A stretch of DNA of 56,929 nt from Oscillospiraceae bacterium (GCA_017541275.1 JAFXZM010000025.1:1-56929); one strand, 5' to 3'. Numbered from the stretch's first letter, positions 41,089 through 51,173 are shown. The notes: generated by a model not told the origin, from the letters alone. Made by a program: numbers and translations.

Positions 41089-41251
41089 GCCCTCCGGCTC
41101 CTTTCGGTTTTCGTTTCTCATTACCCGTATAAAAAAGCTGTCTGTCCGGCATACCGGACTTCCACACTTATTATACACGCAAAGCGGTGAAAAGTCAAGT
41201 GAAATGTTTGTGACAGTCCGGTTTCATTCCGATGACACCGGAAGCGTCTGT

Positions 41252-41887
41252 CTATTTGACTTCGGAATCGACCAGATACAGTTCCGGCTGGCATCCGCTT
41301 TCAAAGCCGGCGCCGTACCATTCCGCAAAAACATCCTTCAGCTCCTGCGGGATCGGTTCCGCGCGCCCGTTGATCTGCGAGATCTGCCACGGCTTGATTT
41401 TATCCAACTCCTCCTCGGTCATATCTTCTCTGTATGACTCGGCAAATGAATCGACCTGCGAAGCAAGCAGACTCAGTGAGCCGGCGGTCCCGCTGTTATT
41501 CGGTGCAGCGTAAAGAACGTAGATATCATTGATATCTAAGGCATAGAACTGCAGTTTATTATACATAATGCCCGATGACATGCCCTGCTGAAAATATGCG
41601 ACCGGCCCCTCGCACCAGGTGATCTCGCCGGTGACGGTATCGCCGGGCTTCAGATCTGCGGGAATACAGTCCGCTGTGTCATATTCCGTGCCGGTCAGCG
41701 GGGTCACTGTCACCTCAAAGTCCGAGCCGGAATCCTCTGCGGTGCTGCTTGCGGCGGTTGTTTCGGGTGCCGGGGCGGCAGATGTTGTGACGGCCGGCAC
41801 AGTGCTGTTCTCGCCGCATGCGGTCAGCGAAAAAAGCAGACAGAGCGCCGCTGCTGCACATATGATTCGTGCTTCTTTCATATTCAT
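41252..41887 (-). CDS. Lipoprotein of unknown function
   Basis: A 211-residue exported lipoprotein: signal peptide ending in the lipobox FSLTAC, then an Ala/Thr/Ser/Pro-rich linker (about 25-55), and a globular domain (about 57-205) with TVTGEITWCEGPVAYFQQG and LQFYALDINDIYVLYAAPN. I do not recognise the domain. AAGGA precedes the ATG. It lies 13 bp behind the first rpoD-like gene and could be the last member of the dgt-dnaG-rpoD operon. Confidence 0.82.
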   Translation of the reverse strand: MNMKEARIICAAAALCLLFSLTACGENSTVPAVTTSAAPAPETTAASSTAEDSGSDFEVTVTPLTGTEYDTADCIPADLKPGDTVTGEITWCEGPVAYFQQGMSSGIMYNKLQFYALDINDIYVLYAAPNNSGTAGSLSLLASQVDSFAESYREDMTEEELDKIKPWQISQINGRAEPIPQELKDVFAEWYGAGFESGCQPELYLVDSEVK

Positions 41888-41899
41888 AATCTGTATTCC

Positions 41900-42979
41900 T
41901 TATTTTTCAAGATAATCGCGAACCTTTTTGCTTCTGCTGGGGTGCCGCAGCTTTCTGAGCGCTTTTGCCTCGATTTGCCGGATGCGCTCGCGCGTGACAT
42001 TGAAAGCCTTGCCGACATCCTCCAGCGTTTTCGGCGGCTCATTATCGAGCCCGTAGCGCATGCGCAGCACATCGGCCTCACGCGGCGTCAGCGTCGAAAG
42101 CACCTCATTGAGCTGCTCCTTCAGCATGGTATTGTTCGCGGCATCGTTCGGAGACTGCGCCTGATTGTCGGGGATGAAGTCGCCCAGATGCGAATCCTCC
42201 TCCTCGCCGATCGGCGTTTCCAGCGATACCGGTTCCTGTGCGATGCGCATGACCTCGCGCACCTTTTCGAGCGGCATGTCCAGATAATCCGCGATCTCCT
42301 CCTCAGAGGGGTCTTTGCCGTTCAGGTGCAGAAGCTGACTGGAGGCTTTCTTCACGCGCGTAATTGTTTCGACCATATGTACCGGAATGCGGATCGTCCG
42401 CGCCTGATCGGCGATTGCTCTGGTAATCGACTGGCGGATCCACCATGTCGCATAGGTCGAGAATTTGAAGCCCTTTGTATAATCAAATTTATCGACCGCC
42501 TTCAGCAGCCCCATATTGCCCTCCTGAATGAGGTCAAGGAACTGCATGCCGCGCCCGACATATTTCTTTGCGATGCTCACCACAAGGCGCAGATTTGCCT
42601 CAGAGAGTCTGTTTTTCGCCGCAGCATCGTTCGGATTTTCCGCAAGGCGTCTGGCGAGCTCCTGCTCCTCCTCTGCGGTCAGCAGCGGTACTCTGCCGAT
42701 ATCCTTCAGATAAATCTTGACCGGGTCATCCGGCGAGCCGCCGCTTTCCAGCGAAAGCGCATCCTCCTCAGCCAGCCGGGTTTCGATGTCATCATCCAGC
42801 AGCTCCTCATCTGCAAGCTCCAGATTCAGCAGATTGCACTGCTCATAAAACAGACTGATCTCCTCATCCGAGAATTCCAGCTCTGCAAATGCTGCGTCCA
42901 GCTCATTCTGCGGCAGCTTTCCGGATAATTTTACCCGTTCCAGAAGCTGCTCTACCTTTTGCTGCTCTGCTGTTGCCAT
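41900..42979 (-). CDS. rpoD: Primary-type RNA polymerase sigma factor (downstream copy)
   Basis: A 359-residue group 1-like sigma-70 factor. A short N-terminal region 1.1-like domain is followed by region 1.2 ([17 protein letters not shown]), region 2 ([37 protein letters not shown]), region 3 and region 4 with the -35 binding helix ([20 protein letters not shown]). Length is typical for clostridial SigA. It lies 55 bp behind a second, very similar rpoD-like gene. Its C-terminus [15 protein letters not shown] is closer to the usual SigA end than that of the neighbour, so this is the more likely housekeeping factor. Confidence 0.93.
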   Translation of the reverse strand: MATAEQQKVEQLLERVKLSGKLPQNELDAAFAELEFSDEEISLFYEQCNLLNLELADEELLDDDIETRLAEEDALSLESGGSPDDPVKIYLKDIGRVPLLTAEEEQELARRLAENPNDAAAKNRLSEANLRLVVSIAKKYVGRGMQFLDLIQEGNMGLLKAVDKFDYTKGFKFSTYATWWIRQSITRAIADQARTIRIPVHMVETITRVKKASSQLLHLNGKDPSEEEIADYLDMPLEKVREVMRIAQEPVSLETPIGEEEDSHLGDFIPDNQAQSPNDAANNTMLKEQLNEVLSTLTPREADVLRMRYGLDNEPPKTLEDVGKAFNVTRERIRQIEAKALRKLRHPSRSKKVRDYLEK

Positions 42980-43034
42980 ATTTCTCGCTTCCCTCCCGAA
43001 ATGCCGCCTCTCCCTGCGGCATGTTTTTCTGTCT

Positions 43035-44087
43035 TTAGTCGATATATCCCTGCAATTTTTTGCTGCGGCTGTAGTGCTTCAGCTTTCTGAGCGCCTTGGC
43101 CTCGATCTGCCGGATGCGTTCACGGGTCACGCCCAGTGCCTTGCCGACGTCCTCCAGCGTCTGCTGCCGGCCGTTTTCGAGGCCGTAGCGCATCCGCATG
43201 ACCTTTGCCTCGCGCTCGGTCAGGGTTGAGAGCACCTCATTGAGCTGCTCCTTCAGCATGGCGTTCGATGCAGCCTCATCCGGAGAGGGTGCCTGATCGT
43301 CGGGGATAAAGTCGCCCAAATGCGAATCCTCCTCCTCACCGACCGGTGTTTCGAGCGACACCGGATCCTGTGCGATGCGCATAATCTCCAGCACCTTTTC
43401 GACGGGCATTTCCAGCTTGTGCGCGATTTCTTCCGGGCTGGCCTCCTGGCCGGTCTCATGGAGAATCTGGCTTGAGATTTTCTTCACCTTTGTGATGCTT
43501 TCAACCATGTGAACGGGAATGCGGATTGTCCGCGCCTGATCGGCGAGTGCTCTGGTAATTGCCTGCCGGATCCACCAGGTTGCATAGGTTGAGAATTTGA
43601 AGCCCTTTGTATAATCGAATTTATCGACCGCCTTCAGCAGTCCCATATTGCCCTCCTGAATGAGGTCGAGAAACTGCATGCCGCGTCCGACATATTTTTT
43701 TGCAATGCTGACGACCAGACGCAGATTTGCTTCTGCGAGGCGCTGTCTGGCTGGCTCGTCCTGTGAATTTTCCGCAAGGCGCCGTGCCAGTTCTGTTTCC
43801 TCGTCCGCAGTCAGCAGCGGCACGCGGCCGATCTCCTTCAGATAAATCTTGACGGAGTCGTCATTGGAGATCTCGTCGTTGGCGATTGCCGCAGCCGGGT
43901 CGTTCACATCGTCGAGCGTGAGGTCATCATCCACCAGCTCAATCTGCATTGCAGAGCAGCGCTCCATGATATGCTCCGGTTCGACGGACAGGCTTTCCGA
44001 GGCCTCCTGCACCTCTGCGATGGTTATTTTGCCGGCAGCTTTTGCTTTTTCGAGAATCTGGTCAAGGCGCTTTTCTTCGTCTGCCAT
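43035..44087 (-). CDS. Primary-type RNA polymerase sigma factor (upstream copy)
   Basis: A 350-residue sigma-70 factor, a tandem paralogue of the next gene. The start at 44087 follows AAGGAGG; an ATG nine bases earlier overlaps that site. Regions 2.3-2.4 ([20 protein letters not shown]) are almost identical to those of the paralogue, so both should read the same -10 box. Region 4.2 is nearly the same apart from AFNV to ALGV and the loop RHPS to KHYS. The N-terminus and the segment after region 1.2 differ most. It lies between dnaG and the other rpoD in a dgt-dnaG-rpoD-rpoD row. Two group 1-like factors in tandem are unusual; this one may serve a growth condition. Confidence 0.92.
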   Translation of the reverse strand: MADEEKRLDQILEKAKAAGKITIAEVQEASESLSVEPEHIMERCSAMQIELVDDDLTLDDVNDPAAAIANDEISNDDSVKIYLKEIGRVPLLTADEETELARRLAENSQDEPARQRLAEANLRLVVSIAKKYVGRGMQFLDLIQEGNMGLLKAVDKFDYTKGFKFSTYATWWIRQAITRALADQARTIRIPVHMVESITKVKKISSQILHETGQEASPEEIAHKLEMPVEKVLEIMRIAQDPVSLETPVGEEEDSHLGDFIPDDQAPSPDEAASNAMLKEQLNEVLSTLTEREAKVMRMRYGLENGRQQTLEDVGKALGVTRERIRQIEAKALRKLKHYSRSKKLQGYID

Positions 44088-44117
44088 TTTTATCATCCTC
44101 CTTAACAGTGTTACCCA

Positions 44118-45890
44118 TTATATCTGACCGCGTTTGTTCTGGGCAAGTCTGGCGAACTGCGCTGAGAAATCGGCATCACTCAGTGCATCGGCCGGCGCTG
44201 CCGACATGCGGTATTGCTTCAGGATGCCGATGCAGTCCTCGATGGACTGTTCCGGCATCTCAACCTGATCGTATTCTGCGGTAATCCCCGCGAGATATCC
44301 CGCTTCGGCAGCGGAAAAATCTTCCGTCCAGACGGTCTGCTCCGGCGGGAGCCCCTCAGCGGCACGCGCCGTCAGTGCGGAATAGATGCGGCGGTTCAGT
44401 CCTGTGACGAAATCCTCCGGAGCAAGCCGGGCTTCGATCTGCGGCAGCATTTCCGGATTCCGCAGCAGGTAGCAGAGGATCCAGCGCTCAGCAGTTGCCT
44501 CTCTGTGATGTTCGTTGGCATCGGGGTTCACGGTATCGCGGATCAGCGGCCGGTTGATGACCGCCTGCTGCTCCTGCCGGTGTGCCCGCCGCTGCCGTTT
44601 GCCGGTCTGCTCCTCGACGGCCTCGGTCAGCTCTGTCTGGCTGATTTCGTATTCCTTTGACAGCTTGGAAATATAGCTGCTGCGCTCTAATTTGTTGTCA
44701 AGGCCGCTGAGCACCTTCACGGCATTTTGCAGTGCGATGTTTTTTCCGCCGATCTCCGAAATATCAATGCCGTCCCTGCATCGGTCGAGCAGATAGGAAA
44801 CAGCATCCTCGGCATTTTCGATCAGCCTGCGGAAGAAGTCCGGCCCGAATTTTTTGAGGTATTCGTCCGGGTCCTTTGCGTTTTCCACGCGCAGAATGCG
44901 CACGCGCAGTCCCTCTGCACGCAGCAGATTGATTGCTTTCATTGCGGCATTCCGGCCGGCGGCGTCGCTGTCATATGACACCACGACCTCCTCGAACCGC
45001 TGATTGCGGATGAGGCGGCACTGCTCGGGTGTCAGCGCCGTGCCGAGCGAAGCGACGGTATTTTCAAAGCCGCCCTGATTCATCGCGATGACATCCATAT
45101 AGCCCTCGGCGAGAATCAGCCGCTTGGACTGTGATTTCTTTGCAAAATTCATCGAAAACAGGTTCAGCCCTTTTTTGAATACCGGCGTATCGGAGGAATT
45201 GAGGTATTTCGGCTCGCCGTCCTTCTCGATGGTTCTGCCGCCGAACGCGATCACCGAGCCCTTCAGGTCGAAGATCGGGAAGATGACGCGGCAGCGGAAG
45301 CGGTCATAGATGCCGCCGGATTTCTGCGACCTGCTGCACAGATTCGCCGTAATCAGCTCCTCATCCGAGTATCCCTCCGCGTGCATGGCCTGCCGCAGGC
45401 CGTCCCATTTGTCGCCGGCATAGCCCAGCCCGTATTTCCGGATGGTTTCGGGCAAAAGCGCCCGCTCCTTCAGATAGAGCAGGCCGCGCTTGTCCGCACC
45501 GGTGAGCTGATTAAAATAGAACCGAGCAGCGGAGCGGTTCAGTGCCAGCAGCCGGCGTTTGAACTCCTCCTCCCGTTTTGCCTCAGCCATGCTGCGGTCG
45601 TTTGCCGGAATTGTCATGCCGGCGCGCTCTGCGAGCATTTTCACGGCTTCGAGGAAGCTCACGGACTCAATATTCTGCACAAAGGTGATGACGCTGCCGC
45701 CGACATGACAGCCGAAGCAGTAAAAGCTGTTGTTCTCCGGATAGAACACGCAGGACGGCGTATTGTCGGGATGAAACGGGCATTTGCACTTCAGCTTGGA
45801 GCCTGCCCGCTGGAGCTGCACGTAGCTTCCCGCGACGGATTCGATCGGATTTGCCTGAATGACCTGCAATAAAAATTCCTGCGGAAGCAA
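44118..45890 (-). CDS. dnaG: DNA primase
   Basis: A 590-residue primase making RNA primers at the replication fork. The N-terminal CHC2 zinc finger has CPFHPDNTPSC and FYCFGCHVGG; the core has the TOPRIM motif ILAEGYMDVIA and the DSDAAGRNA aspartates; a C-terminal helical domain binds DnaB helicase. The start is a TTG at 45890 preceded by GAGGTGAG, which matches the usual N-terminus of the family. It precedes the two sigma genes, as in the classical macromolecular synthesis operon. Confidence 0.96.
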   Translation of the reverse strand: MLPQEFLLQVIQANPIESVAGSYVQLQRAGSKLKCKCPFHPDNTPSCVFYPENNSFYCFGCHVGGSVITFVQNIESVSFLEAVKMLAERAGMTIPANDRSMAEAKREEEFKRRLLALNRSAARFYFNQLTGADKRGLLYLKERALLPETIRKYGLGYAGDKWDGLRQAMHAEGYSDEELITANLCSRSQKSGGIYDRFRCRVIFPIFDLKGSVIAFGGRTIEKDGEPKYLNSSDTPVFKKGLNLFSMNFAKKSQSKRLILAEGYMDVIAMNQGGFENTVASLGTALTPEQCRLIRNQRFEEVVVSYDSDAAGRNAAMKAINLLRAEGLRVRILRVENAKDPDEYLKKFGPDFFRRLIENAEDAVSYLLDRCRDGIDISEIGGKNIALQNAVKVLSGLDNKLERSSYISKLSKEYEISQTELTEAVEEQTGKRQRRAHRQEQQAVINRPLIRDTVNPDANEHHREATAERWILCYLLRNPEMLPQIEARLAPEDFVTGLNRRIYSALTARAAEGLPPEQTVWTEDFSAAEAGYLAGITAEYDQVEMPEQSIEDCIGILKQYRMSAAPADALSDADFSAQFARLAQNKRGQI

Positions 45891-45924
45891 ATGTGCTCAC
45901 CTCTGTTTCATACTGTTCCTGCAA

Positions 45925-46917
45925 TCACCGCACGTCCCATGAGCGCGGAACATATAATTTTTCGTAAAGGCGGATAGCGAAATCATCGCTCATGCCGGCG
46001 ATATAATCGCAGACGGCACGGTCGGGCGAAAAGCGCTCCGCCAGATCCATATACTCCCGCGGCAGCTCATTCAGATGCTCCCGGAAGTGTGCATACAGAC
46101 GCTTGACAAGCATCTGCGCCTTGGAATCCTCTGATTTTGCCAGCGAATTGGAATACACGTTTGCATATAAAAAGGCATGCAGCTCGTCATGTGCCTTCCG
46201 GATCTCCGGCATCATGTCCATGCTTTCGATGCCGTGCTCGATGACGGAGGAGATCATGGTCGTAATGCGTTCGGATTTGGAATGTCCCAGAAGCTCCGTG
46301 CAGTCCTGCGGCAAATCCTGCTCGCGGAGGATGCCGCCGCGGATTGCATCGTCAATGTCGTGATTGATATAGGCGATGCGGTCTGCCAGGCGTACGAGAT
46401 TGCCCTCCAGCGTGCTTGCGATGCGGTTTGTGTGGCAGACAATGCCGTTTTTGACCTGCTGTGTCAGGTTGAGTCCGCGTCCGTTTTTCTCGATATAGTG
46501 TACCACGCGGACGCTCTGTTCATAATGCCGGTAGCCGTGCGGGCAGATTTCGTTCAGTGCAGCCTCGCCGGCGTGCCCGAAGGGGGAATGTCCCAGATCA
46601 TGCCCCAGCGCGATGGCTTCGGTGAGGTCCTCATTCAGCCGCAGTGCCCGCGCCATTGTCCGTGCAATCTGCGAGACCTCCAGAGTATGCGTCATGCGGG
46701 TGCGGTAGTGGTCGCCGATCGGAGAGAGAAACACCTGTGTTTTGCGCTTCAGCCGCCGGAACGCGCTCGAATGCAGGATACGGTCGCGGTCGCGCTGAAA
46801 CGCCGTCCGGTAGGGGCATGGCTCCTCCGCACGCAGCCGCCTTGCGTCCTTCGCAAGGCATGCCTGCGGACAGAGGATCGTTTCCTCAAACAGTTCCGTC
46901 TGTTCTCTTGGAGTCAC
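45925..46917 (-). CDS. dgt: dGTPase-like HD hydrolase
   Basis: A 330-residue deoxynucleoside triphosphate triphosphohydrolase-like enzyme. The HD metal site is made by RMTHTLEVSQIA and GHDLGHSPFGHAG, and YRHYEQSVRV belongs to the dNTP region. The start is GTG at 46917 with GGAGGTGA ahead. It heads the dgt-dnaG-rpoD-rpoD row; linkage of a dGTPase homologue with dnaG is common in clostridia. It may control dNTP pools. Confidence 0.94.
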   Translation of the reverse strand: MTPREQTELFEETILCPQACLAKDARRLRAEEPCPYRTAFQRDRDRILHSSAFRRLKRKTQVFLSPIGDHYRTRMTHTLEVSQIARTMARALRLNEDLTEAIALGHDLGHSPFGHAGEAALNEICPHGYRHYEQSVRVVHYIEKNGRGLNLTQQVKNGIVCHTNRIASTLEGNLVRLADRIAYINHDIDDAIRGGILREQDLPQDCTELLGHSKSERITTMISSVIEHGIESMDMMPEIRKAHDELHAFLYANVYSNSLAKSEDSKAQMLVKRLYAHFREHLNELPREYMDLAERFSPDRAVCDYIAGMSDDFAIRLYEKLYVPRSWDVR

Positions 46918-47085
46918 TGCCGTTCACCTCCGCATATCAATGTGTGAGCTGTGGATGCTGTACACCTATATATACACATCTTCGGGCAAAAAAGCCTTTT
47001 TTTCGCGGTCACGGAATCACATTTTCAGCGATATGCACAATCGTGTGAATCCCGATTTACCGATTTTTGTGTATAACATAGGCAA

Positions 47086-47107
47086 GCTCCCGGCCGCAGC
47101 CGGGAGC
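47086..47107. terminator. GC hairpin between dgt and FkbM gene
   Basis: A perfect 9-bp stem GCTCCCGGC/GCCGGGAGC (47086-47094 with 47099-47107) behind the methyltransferase stop. No T-run follows on the minus strand. The rest of 46918-47114 shows no confident promoter. Confidence 0.6.
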
Positions 47108-47114
47108 GGTATTA

Positions 47115-48206
47115 TTATTCTGCGTACTGCGTGCTGCCGTTGTCCTCGCAGACGGCATACAGATTCGTTTCCCAGGCCGGGATATACGGCAGATGCCGGA
47201 TGAACAGCCGGTAGCGCGGATTGATGCGCTTGACCAGCAGCGGCAGCTCGAAGATATCCTCATTGCGGTGATAGAGCGAGATCATCAGCTTGGGTGCATA
47301 GCGTGCGATAGAGCGGCTTGCGCCCCAGAGCGCCTCACGCTCCGCCCCCTCAACGTCCATTTTCAGGAGCGTCAGCGGATTGCCTGCGAGCAGATTATCG
47401 ACCGAACGGGCAGGGGTCATTACGCCCTCAGCCGCGACGGTTGACTGCCGTCCTGCCTTTGCCGCAAACGGCAGCTCGGTGTCCACGCACCACGCCGTAC
47501 ACTGATAGCACTGCACAGAGGGGGTATCCCCGACGAACTTCACCAGCTTTTTGTAATTCTTTTTATCCGGCTCGACCGCGATGATGCGGTGATATTTTCC
47601 GCGTGTATATTCGAGCATTTCGCGGATTGTATCGCCGTTATAGGCGCCGAGATCGACATAGATTTCATGATTTGTCGGCTGAAGCACGCGGTTCCAGACC
47701 TCGTCCTTGGAATCGACCTGATCCATGAGATAGGCGGGATTTCCGCTGATCTTGAAATTGATGATATTGGCATAGATCTGTCTGGAGCGTTCGTCGGCGA
47801 GCGACTGATACACTGCCTGAATCTCCTCCTCGTGCTCATCGCAGTAGGCTCTGGTAAACAGCCCGCCGCCGATGACCGGCACATCCGGGACATAGAGCTG
47901 ATAGCGCTCACCCAGCATGCGCACGCGGTCGATCATCTGGGGAGAGCAGACCGCGAAGGCGAGCACGATGACGAAATCGTCCAGCTCCGCTTCGAGCTCA
48001 GAGAGCTTCCGCACAGGATATCCCGCGAAATCGTGGCCGCGCACAAATTCATCGCTTGCAAAAATGCCGGCGACCGGAATCTGATAGGTGCGCATTGCAG
48101 AGAGGATGCGCACGGCTCCGTCGCCCATGCCGTAGAGGAAGATCGGCCGTGTTTCCGCCTTCAGGCGTTCCCAGACAGTTTCCTTTTCCGTAACAAACTG
48201 AAGCAT
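47115..48206 (-). CDS. FkbM-family methyltransferase
   Basis: A 363-residue cytoplasmic protein. The N-terminal half has a Rossmann-like fold with a nucleotide-type loop (IFLYGMGDGAVRIL), and the C-terminal half is an FkbM SAM-dependent methyltransferase with the SAM motif IYVDLGAYNGDT, the acidic end IIAVEPDKKNYKKL and LLKMDVEGAE. FkbM proteins methylate hydroxyls, often of sugars in surface polysaccharides. The two-part layout is common in gut Firmicutes near glycan genes. It is close to a PH-like protein gene and a GH31 gene, without obvious glycan synthesis genes nearby. Confidence 0.9.
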   Translation of the reverse strand: MLQFVTEKETVWERLKAETRPIFLYGMGDGAVRILSAMRTYQIPVAGIFASDEFVRGHDFAGYPVRKLSELEAELDDFVIVLAFAVCSPQMIDRVRMLGERYQLYVPDVPVIGGGLFTRAYCDEHEEEIQAVYQSLADERSRQIYANIINFKISGNPAYLMDQVDSKDEVWNRVLQPTNHEIYVDLGAYNGDTIREMLEYTRGKYHRIIAVEPDKKNYKKLVKFVGDTPSVQCYQCTAWCVDTELPFAAKAGRQSTVAAEGVMTPARSVDNLLAGNPLTLLKMDVEGAEREALWGASRSIARYAPKLMISLYHRNEDIFELPLLVKRINPRYRLFIRHLPYIPAWETNLYAVCEDNGSTQYAE

Positions 48207-48224
48207 TCCCTATCAGTTCCCTTC

Positions 48225-48689
48225 TTAAAAATGATCGTGATGCGGCGGCTCCGGGAAATCGCAGCCGCAGGCATCTGACATGTCGTGATCGTCATGGTGC
48301 ATATGCGGGGGCATAGCCCCGCCCATTGCAGCGTAGAGGTCGCGGCCTCTGGTATTATAGCGGTCGCGCTCGTGGTCAATCTGCTTGTCGAGCATTTTCA
48401 GGAACTCGCGCGGCTTTTTGATGCAGCGGACTTCCTTCTGCGGGGTATCGGTATCGCGGACGTAGATGATGACCGTGCCGCAGCCGATGATTCTCTGCCA
48501 GAAGGGGAGTATGAGCTTTTTGTCAGTGACCTTGTAAAGATCGAGCTCATCCTCCGCAAGGCTGAGGAAGCCGGAGCGTGTGATAAACTTTGTCTCCGTC
48601 AGGAAATAGGTAGTAAAGCTCCACGGCAGGCCGAAGATTGTTCGCTTTCTGTCCCGCCAGATATATTCAAATGCATTTTTTTTGCTCAT
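48225..48689 (-). CDS. PH-like domain protein with His-rich tail
   Basis: A 154-residue protein. Residues 10-110 resemble the bacterial PH domain (bPH_2/YdbS-like): YFLTETKFITRSGFLSL, ELDLYKVTDKKLILPFWQR, and a helix REFLKMLDKQIDHERDRYN. No membrane segments are present. The last 25 residues are packed with His, Asp, Pro and Cys (PPHMHHDDHDMSDACGCD), a likely metal-binding tail. AAAGGAG precedes the ATG at 48689. It sits 18 bp before the FkbM gene. Function unknown. Confidence 0.82.
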   Translation of the reverse strand: MSKKNAFEYIWRDRKRTIFGLPWSFTTYFLTETKFITRSGFLSLAEDELDLYKVTDKKLILPFWQRIIGCGTVIIYVRDTDTPQKEVRCIKKPREFLKMLDKQIDHERDRYNTRGRDLYAAMGGAMPPHMHHDDHDMSDACGCDFPEPPHHDHF

Positions 48690-48737
48690 TTCAAACGCTC
48701 CTTTCACGGATTGATTTCCGTATATGTTTTTTGAGAT

Positions 48738-51110
48738 TTACAGGCTGATGACGGTCTGACCGCTCGGTACAGCCTTGACCTTCCGGCCGGTTCCGGCGAC
48801 CGTGATGGTGAATTTCCGGTCTGTTTCCGGATAAGTGACGGTAATGCGGCTGCCCTCGCGCTTTGCGGTAAGGGTCAGCTCCCTGCCGCCCTCTGCACGG
48901 TAAATATCGCAGGAGGCGGTCTGGCCGTCCGCGAGGCCGCAGATCAGAACCTCCGCATTTGCGAGATAATCATAGCAGACATCGGATTTGAAATCGCCCA
49001 GCACGATGATCGAGCCGGGTCTGACATAGACGGGCATTTCGAGGTAGCTGCACTTGCGGCGGAACCATTTTCCGCCCTGTGTCAGCGGGGCATCCGTTCT
49101 GCCGAGCAGATCGAACCACTCGCCCTCCGGGAGATAGAATTCCGCGATGCCGCTCTCGTCGAAGACCGGCGCACAGAGCAGGCTGTCGCCGAGCATATAC
49201 TGCCGGTCGAGCGTGAGGCAGGCGGGGTCGTCCGCATAGTCGATGACCATTGCGCGCATCATGGGGATGCCGGTTTCGTGCGTATGATTGGCCTGCGCCC
49301 AGAGATACGGCATCAGTCTGCCCTTGAGGTTTGTGAAGTACCGCAGCACGGCGCATGCATTTTCGGGATTCTTTGGGTCATCCTCTTCATATGCCCACGG
49401 CACTCTGTAGGAGGTAGAGCCGTGCAGCCGGGAGTGTGTGCTCAGCAGGCCGAACGCGACCCAGCGCTTGTAGACGTCTGCTGAAGCGGTCTGCTCGAAG
49501 CCGCCGATATCGTGGCTGAAGAAGCCGAAGCCGGAAGCGCAGAGCGATAAGCCGCCGCGCAGGGTCTCCGCCATTGCGGAATATTCCGCGGCACAGTCGC
49601 CGCCCCAGTGAACGGGGAATTTCTGTCCGCCGGCCGTAGCGCTTCTCGCAAAGAGCACAGCCCTGTCTTTTCCGACGCATTCCTCCAGCGCCTCGAATAC
49701 GACTTTATTATAGAGATAGGTGTAATAATTATGCATCGCGGCCGGGTCGGAGCCGTCGTGATACACCACGCCCTGCGCCGGAATGCGCTCACCGAAATCG
49801 GTCTTGATCGCATCGACGCCCTCCGCGCAGAGCTTCCGGATGCCGTCGGCAAACCATCTGCATGCATCGGGATTCGTGAAATCGACGATTGCCATGCCGG
49901 GCTGCCACATATCGGTCTGGAAGATGCCGCCGTCGGCGGTGTGAATGAAATAGCCCTTTTCGGCGCCCTCATCAAAGAGAGCGGACTGCTGTGCGATATA
50001 CGGATTGATCCAGACGCAGATGCCGACATTGTACTCTTTTTTGATGCGTGCGAGCATCCCCTTGGGATCGGGGAACATTTCTCTGTCCCAATCAAAGGAT
50101 GTCCATGTAAATGCCTTCATCCAGAAGCAGTCGAAATGGAACATTTGCAGCGGGATATTCCGTTCTGCCATGCCGCTGAGGAAGCCCCTGACGGTTTTTT
50201 CGTCGTAATCGGTCGTGAACGAGGTCGAGAGCCAGAGCCCCAGCGATTTCGCCGGTGTCAGTGCCGGACGGCCGGTGAGTGCGGTATAATTCGAGAGCAC
50301 CTGTGCGCAGTTTGCGCCGCCGATGATGAAATATTCAAGCGATTCGCCCGGAACGGTCATGCTGACCTTGGAAACGGTATCGGAAGCGACCTCATAGCTG
50401 ACGGGGCCGGTCTGATTGGCAAAAACGCCGTAGCTGCGGGAGCTGAGATAGAACGGCACGCATTTATAGCTCTGATCGGAGCAGGTGCCGCCGTCGGCAT
50501 TCCAGGTTTCAACGGTCTGACCGTTTTTGACAAAGGGCGTGAATTTCTCGCCGAAGCCGTAGATATATTCTCCGACGGAGAGTGTGAGCTGCTCGCGGAC
50601 AAATGCCTTTTGTGCGGGTGCCGGGGTGCTCCAGAAGGTGTCGTCGAGTGTTTCGCGGGCATGGGCATCGGCCAGATGCGCGTTTTCCTGAATATAGGAG
50701 GTCGCGCGCCAGCCGCCGCCGGTCAGCAGCTTTCCGTCATAGGTAAAGCGGACGCCCCAGCTTTTCCCCTTCTGCACGGTCACAGCGGTTTTGCCGGAGG
50801 TCAGTGTCACGGCACCGTCGGTTTCGGTGATGACCGGCACGAAGTCCGGGTCTTCATTGAGCTCAAATTTCGGTTCGCGGTTCAGTGCGCCCTTGAAATG
50901 GGTAATCTGCACCTTGACCGTATCCTCTTTGACCGAGGAATACACAATATCGAGCGTGACACCGCCGAGCGTCATGCCGCGGTGAAAGATCTGCTGCGAT
51001 GTCGCGAGTACGTGGATTGCATTGTTTCTGACCGTCACCGCATAGGGCTGCACCGCATAATCAACGGTATAGCCGCGGCGGTTCAGCCAGAAGCCGTCTG
51101 CAAATTTCAT
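48738..51110 (-). CDS. yicI: GH31 alpha-xylosidase
   Basis: A 790-residue cytoplasmic glycoside hydrolase without a signal peptide. The N-terminal beta domain (GEYIYGFGEKFTPFVKNG) and the (beta/alpha)8 core are clear; the nucleophile is the Asp in AIKTDFGERIP and the acid the Asp in HWGGDCAAEY. The KTDFGE motif and FHFDCFWMK segment mark the YicI alpha-xylosidase type. It would release xylose from isoprimeverose and related xyloglucan oligosaccharides taken up by the cell. The promoter carries a palindrome near the start site, so a sugar-responsive repressor is likely. Confidence 0.94.
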   Translation of the reverse strand: MKFADGFWLNRRGYTVDYAVQPYAVTVRNNAIHVLATSQQIFHRGMTLGGVTLDIVYSSVKEDTVKVQITHFKGALNREPKFELNEDPDFVPVITETDGAVTLTSGKTAVTVQKGKSWGVRFTYDGKLLTGGGWRATSYIQENAHLADAHARETLDDTFWSTPAPAQKAFVREQLTLSVGEYIYGFGEKFTPFVKNGQTVETWNADGGTCSDQSYKCVPFYLSSRSYGVFANQTGPVSYEVASDTVSKVSMTVPGESLEYFIIGGANCAQVLSNYTALTGRPALTPAKSLGLWLSTSFTTDYDEKTVRGFLSGMAERNIPLQMFHFDCFWMKAFTWTSFDWDREMFPDPKGMLARIKKEYNVGICVWINPYIAQQSALFDEGAEKGYFIHTADGGIFQTDMWQPGMAIVDFTNPDACRWFADGIRKLCAEGVDAIKTDFGERIPAQGVVYHDGSDPAAMHNYYTYLYNKVVFEALEECVGKDRAVLFARSATAGGQKFPVHWGGDCAAEYSAMAETLRGGLSLCASGFGFFSHDIGGFEQTASADVYKRWVAFGLLSTHSRLHGSTSYRVPWAYEEDDPKNPENACAVLRYFTNLKGRLMPYLWAQANHTHETGIPMMRAMVIDYADDPACLTLDRQYMLGDSLLCAPVFDESGIAEFYLPEGEWFDLLGRTDAPLTQGGKWFRRKCSYLEMPVYVRPGSIIVLGDFKSDVCYDYLANAEVLICGLADGQTASCDIYRAEGGRELTLTAKREGSRITVTYPETDRKFTITVAGTGRKVKAVPSGQTVISL

Positions 51111-51156
51111 AGAAAACCTCCTGCGCAGACTGAATGTCTGCTTCTGTATATCTTTG

Positions 51157-51173
51157 GTATCGTATAACGATAC
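51157..51173. promoter_or_regulatory. Palindromic operator candidate of the GH31 gene
   Basis: A perfect palindrome with 7-bp arms GTATCGT/ACGATAC around ATA, located just downstream of the -10 box and so across the expected transcription start. The binding protein is unknown. Confidence 0.6.

Noticed and set aside
44103-44115. Copy of the TetR half-site (TAACAGTGTTACC) just before the upstream sigma gene
   Set aside because: Only one half is present and it lies between dnaG and the ribosome binding site within an operon; a chance match is more likely than an operator.
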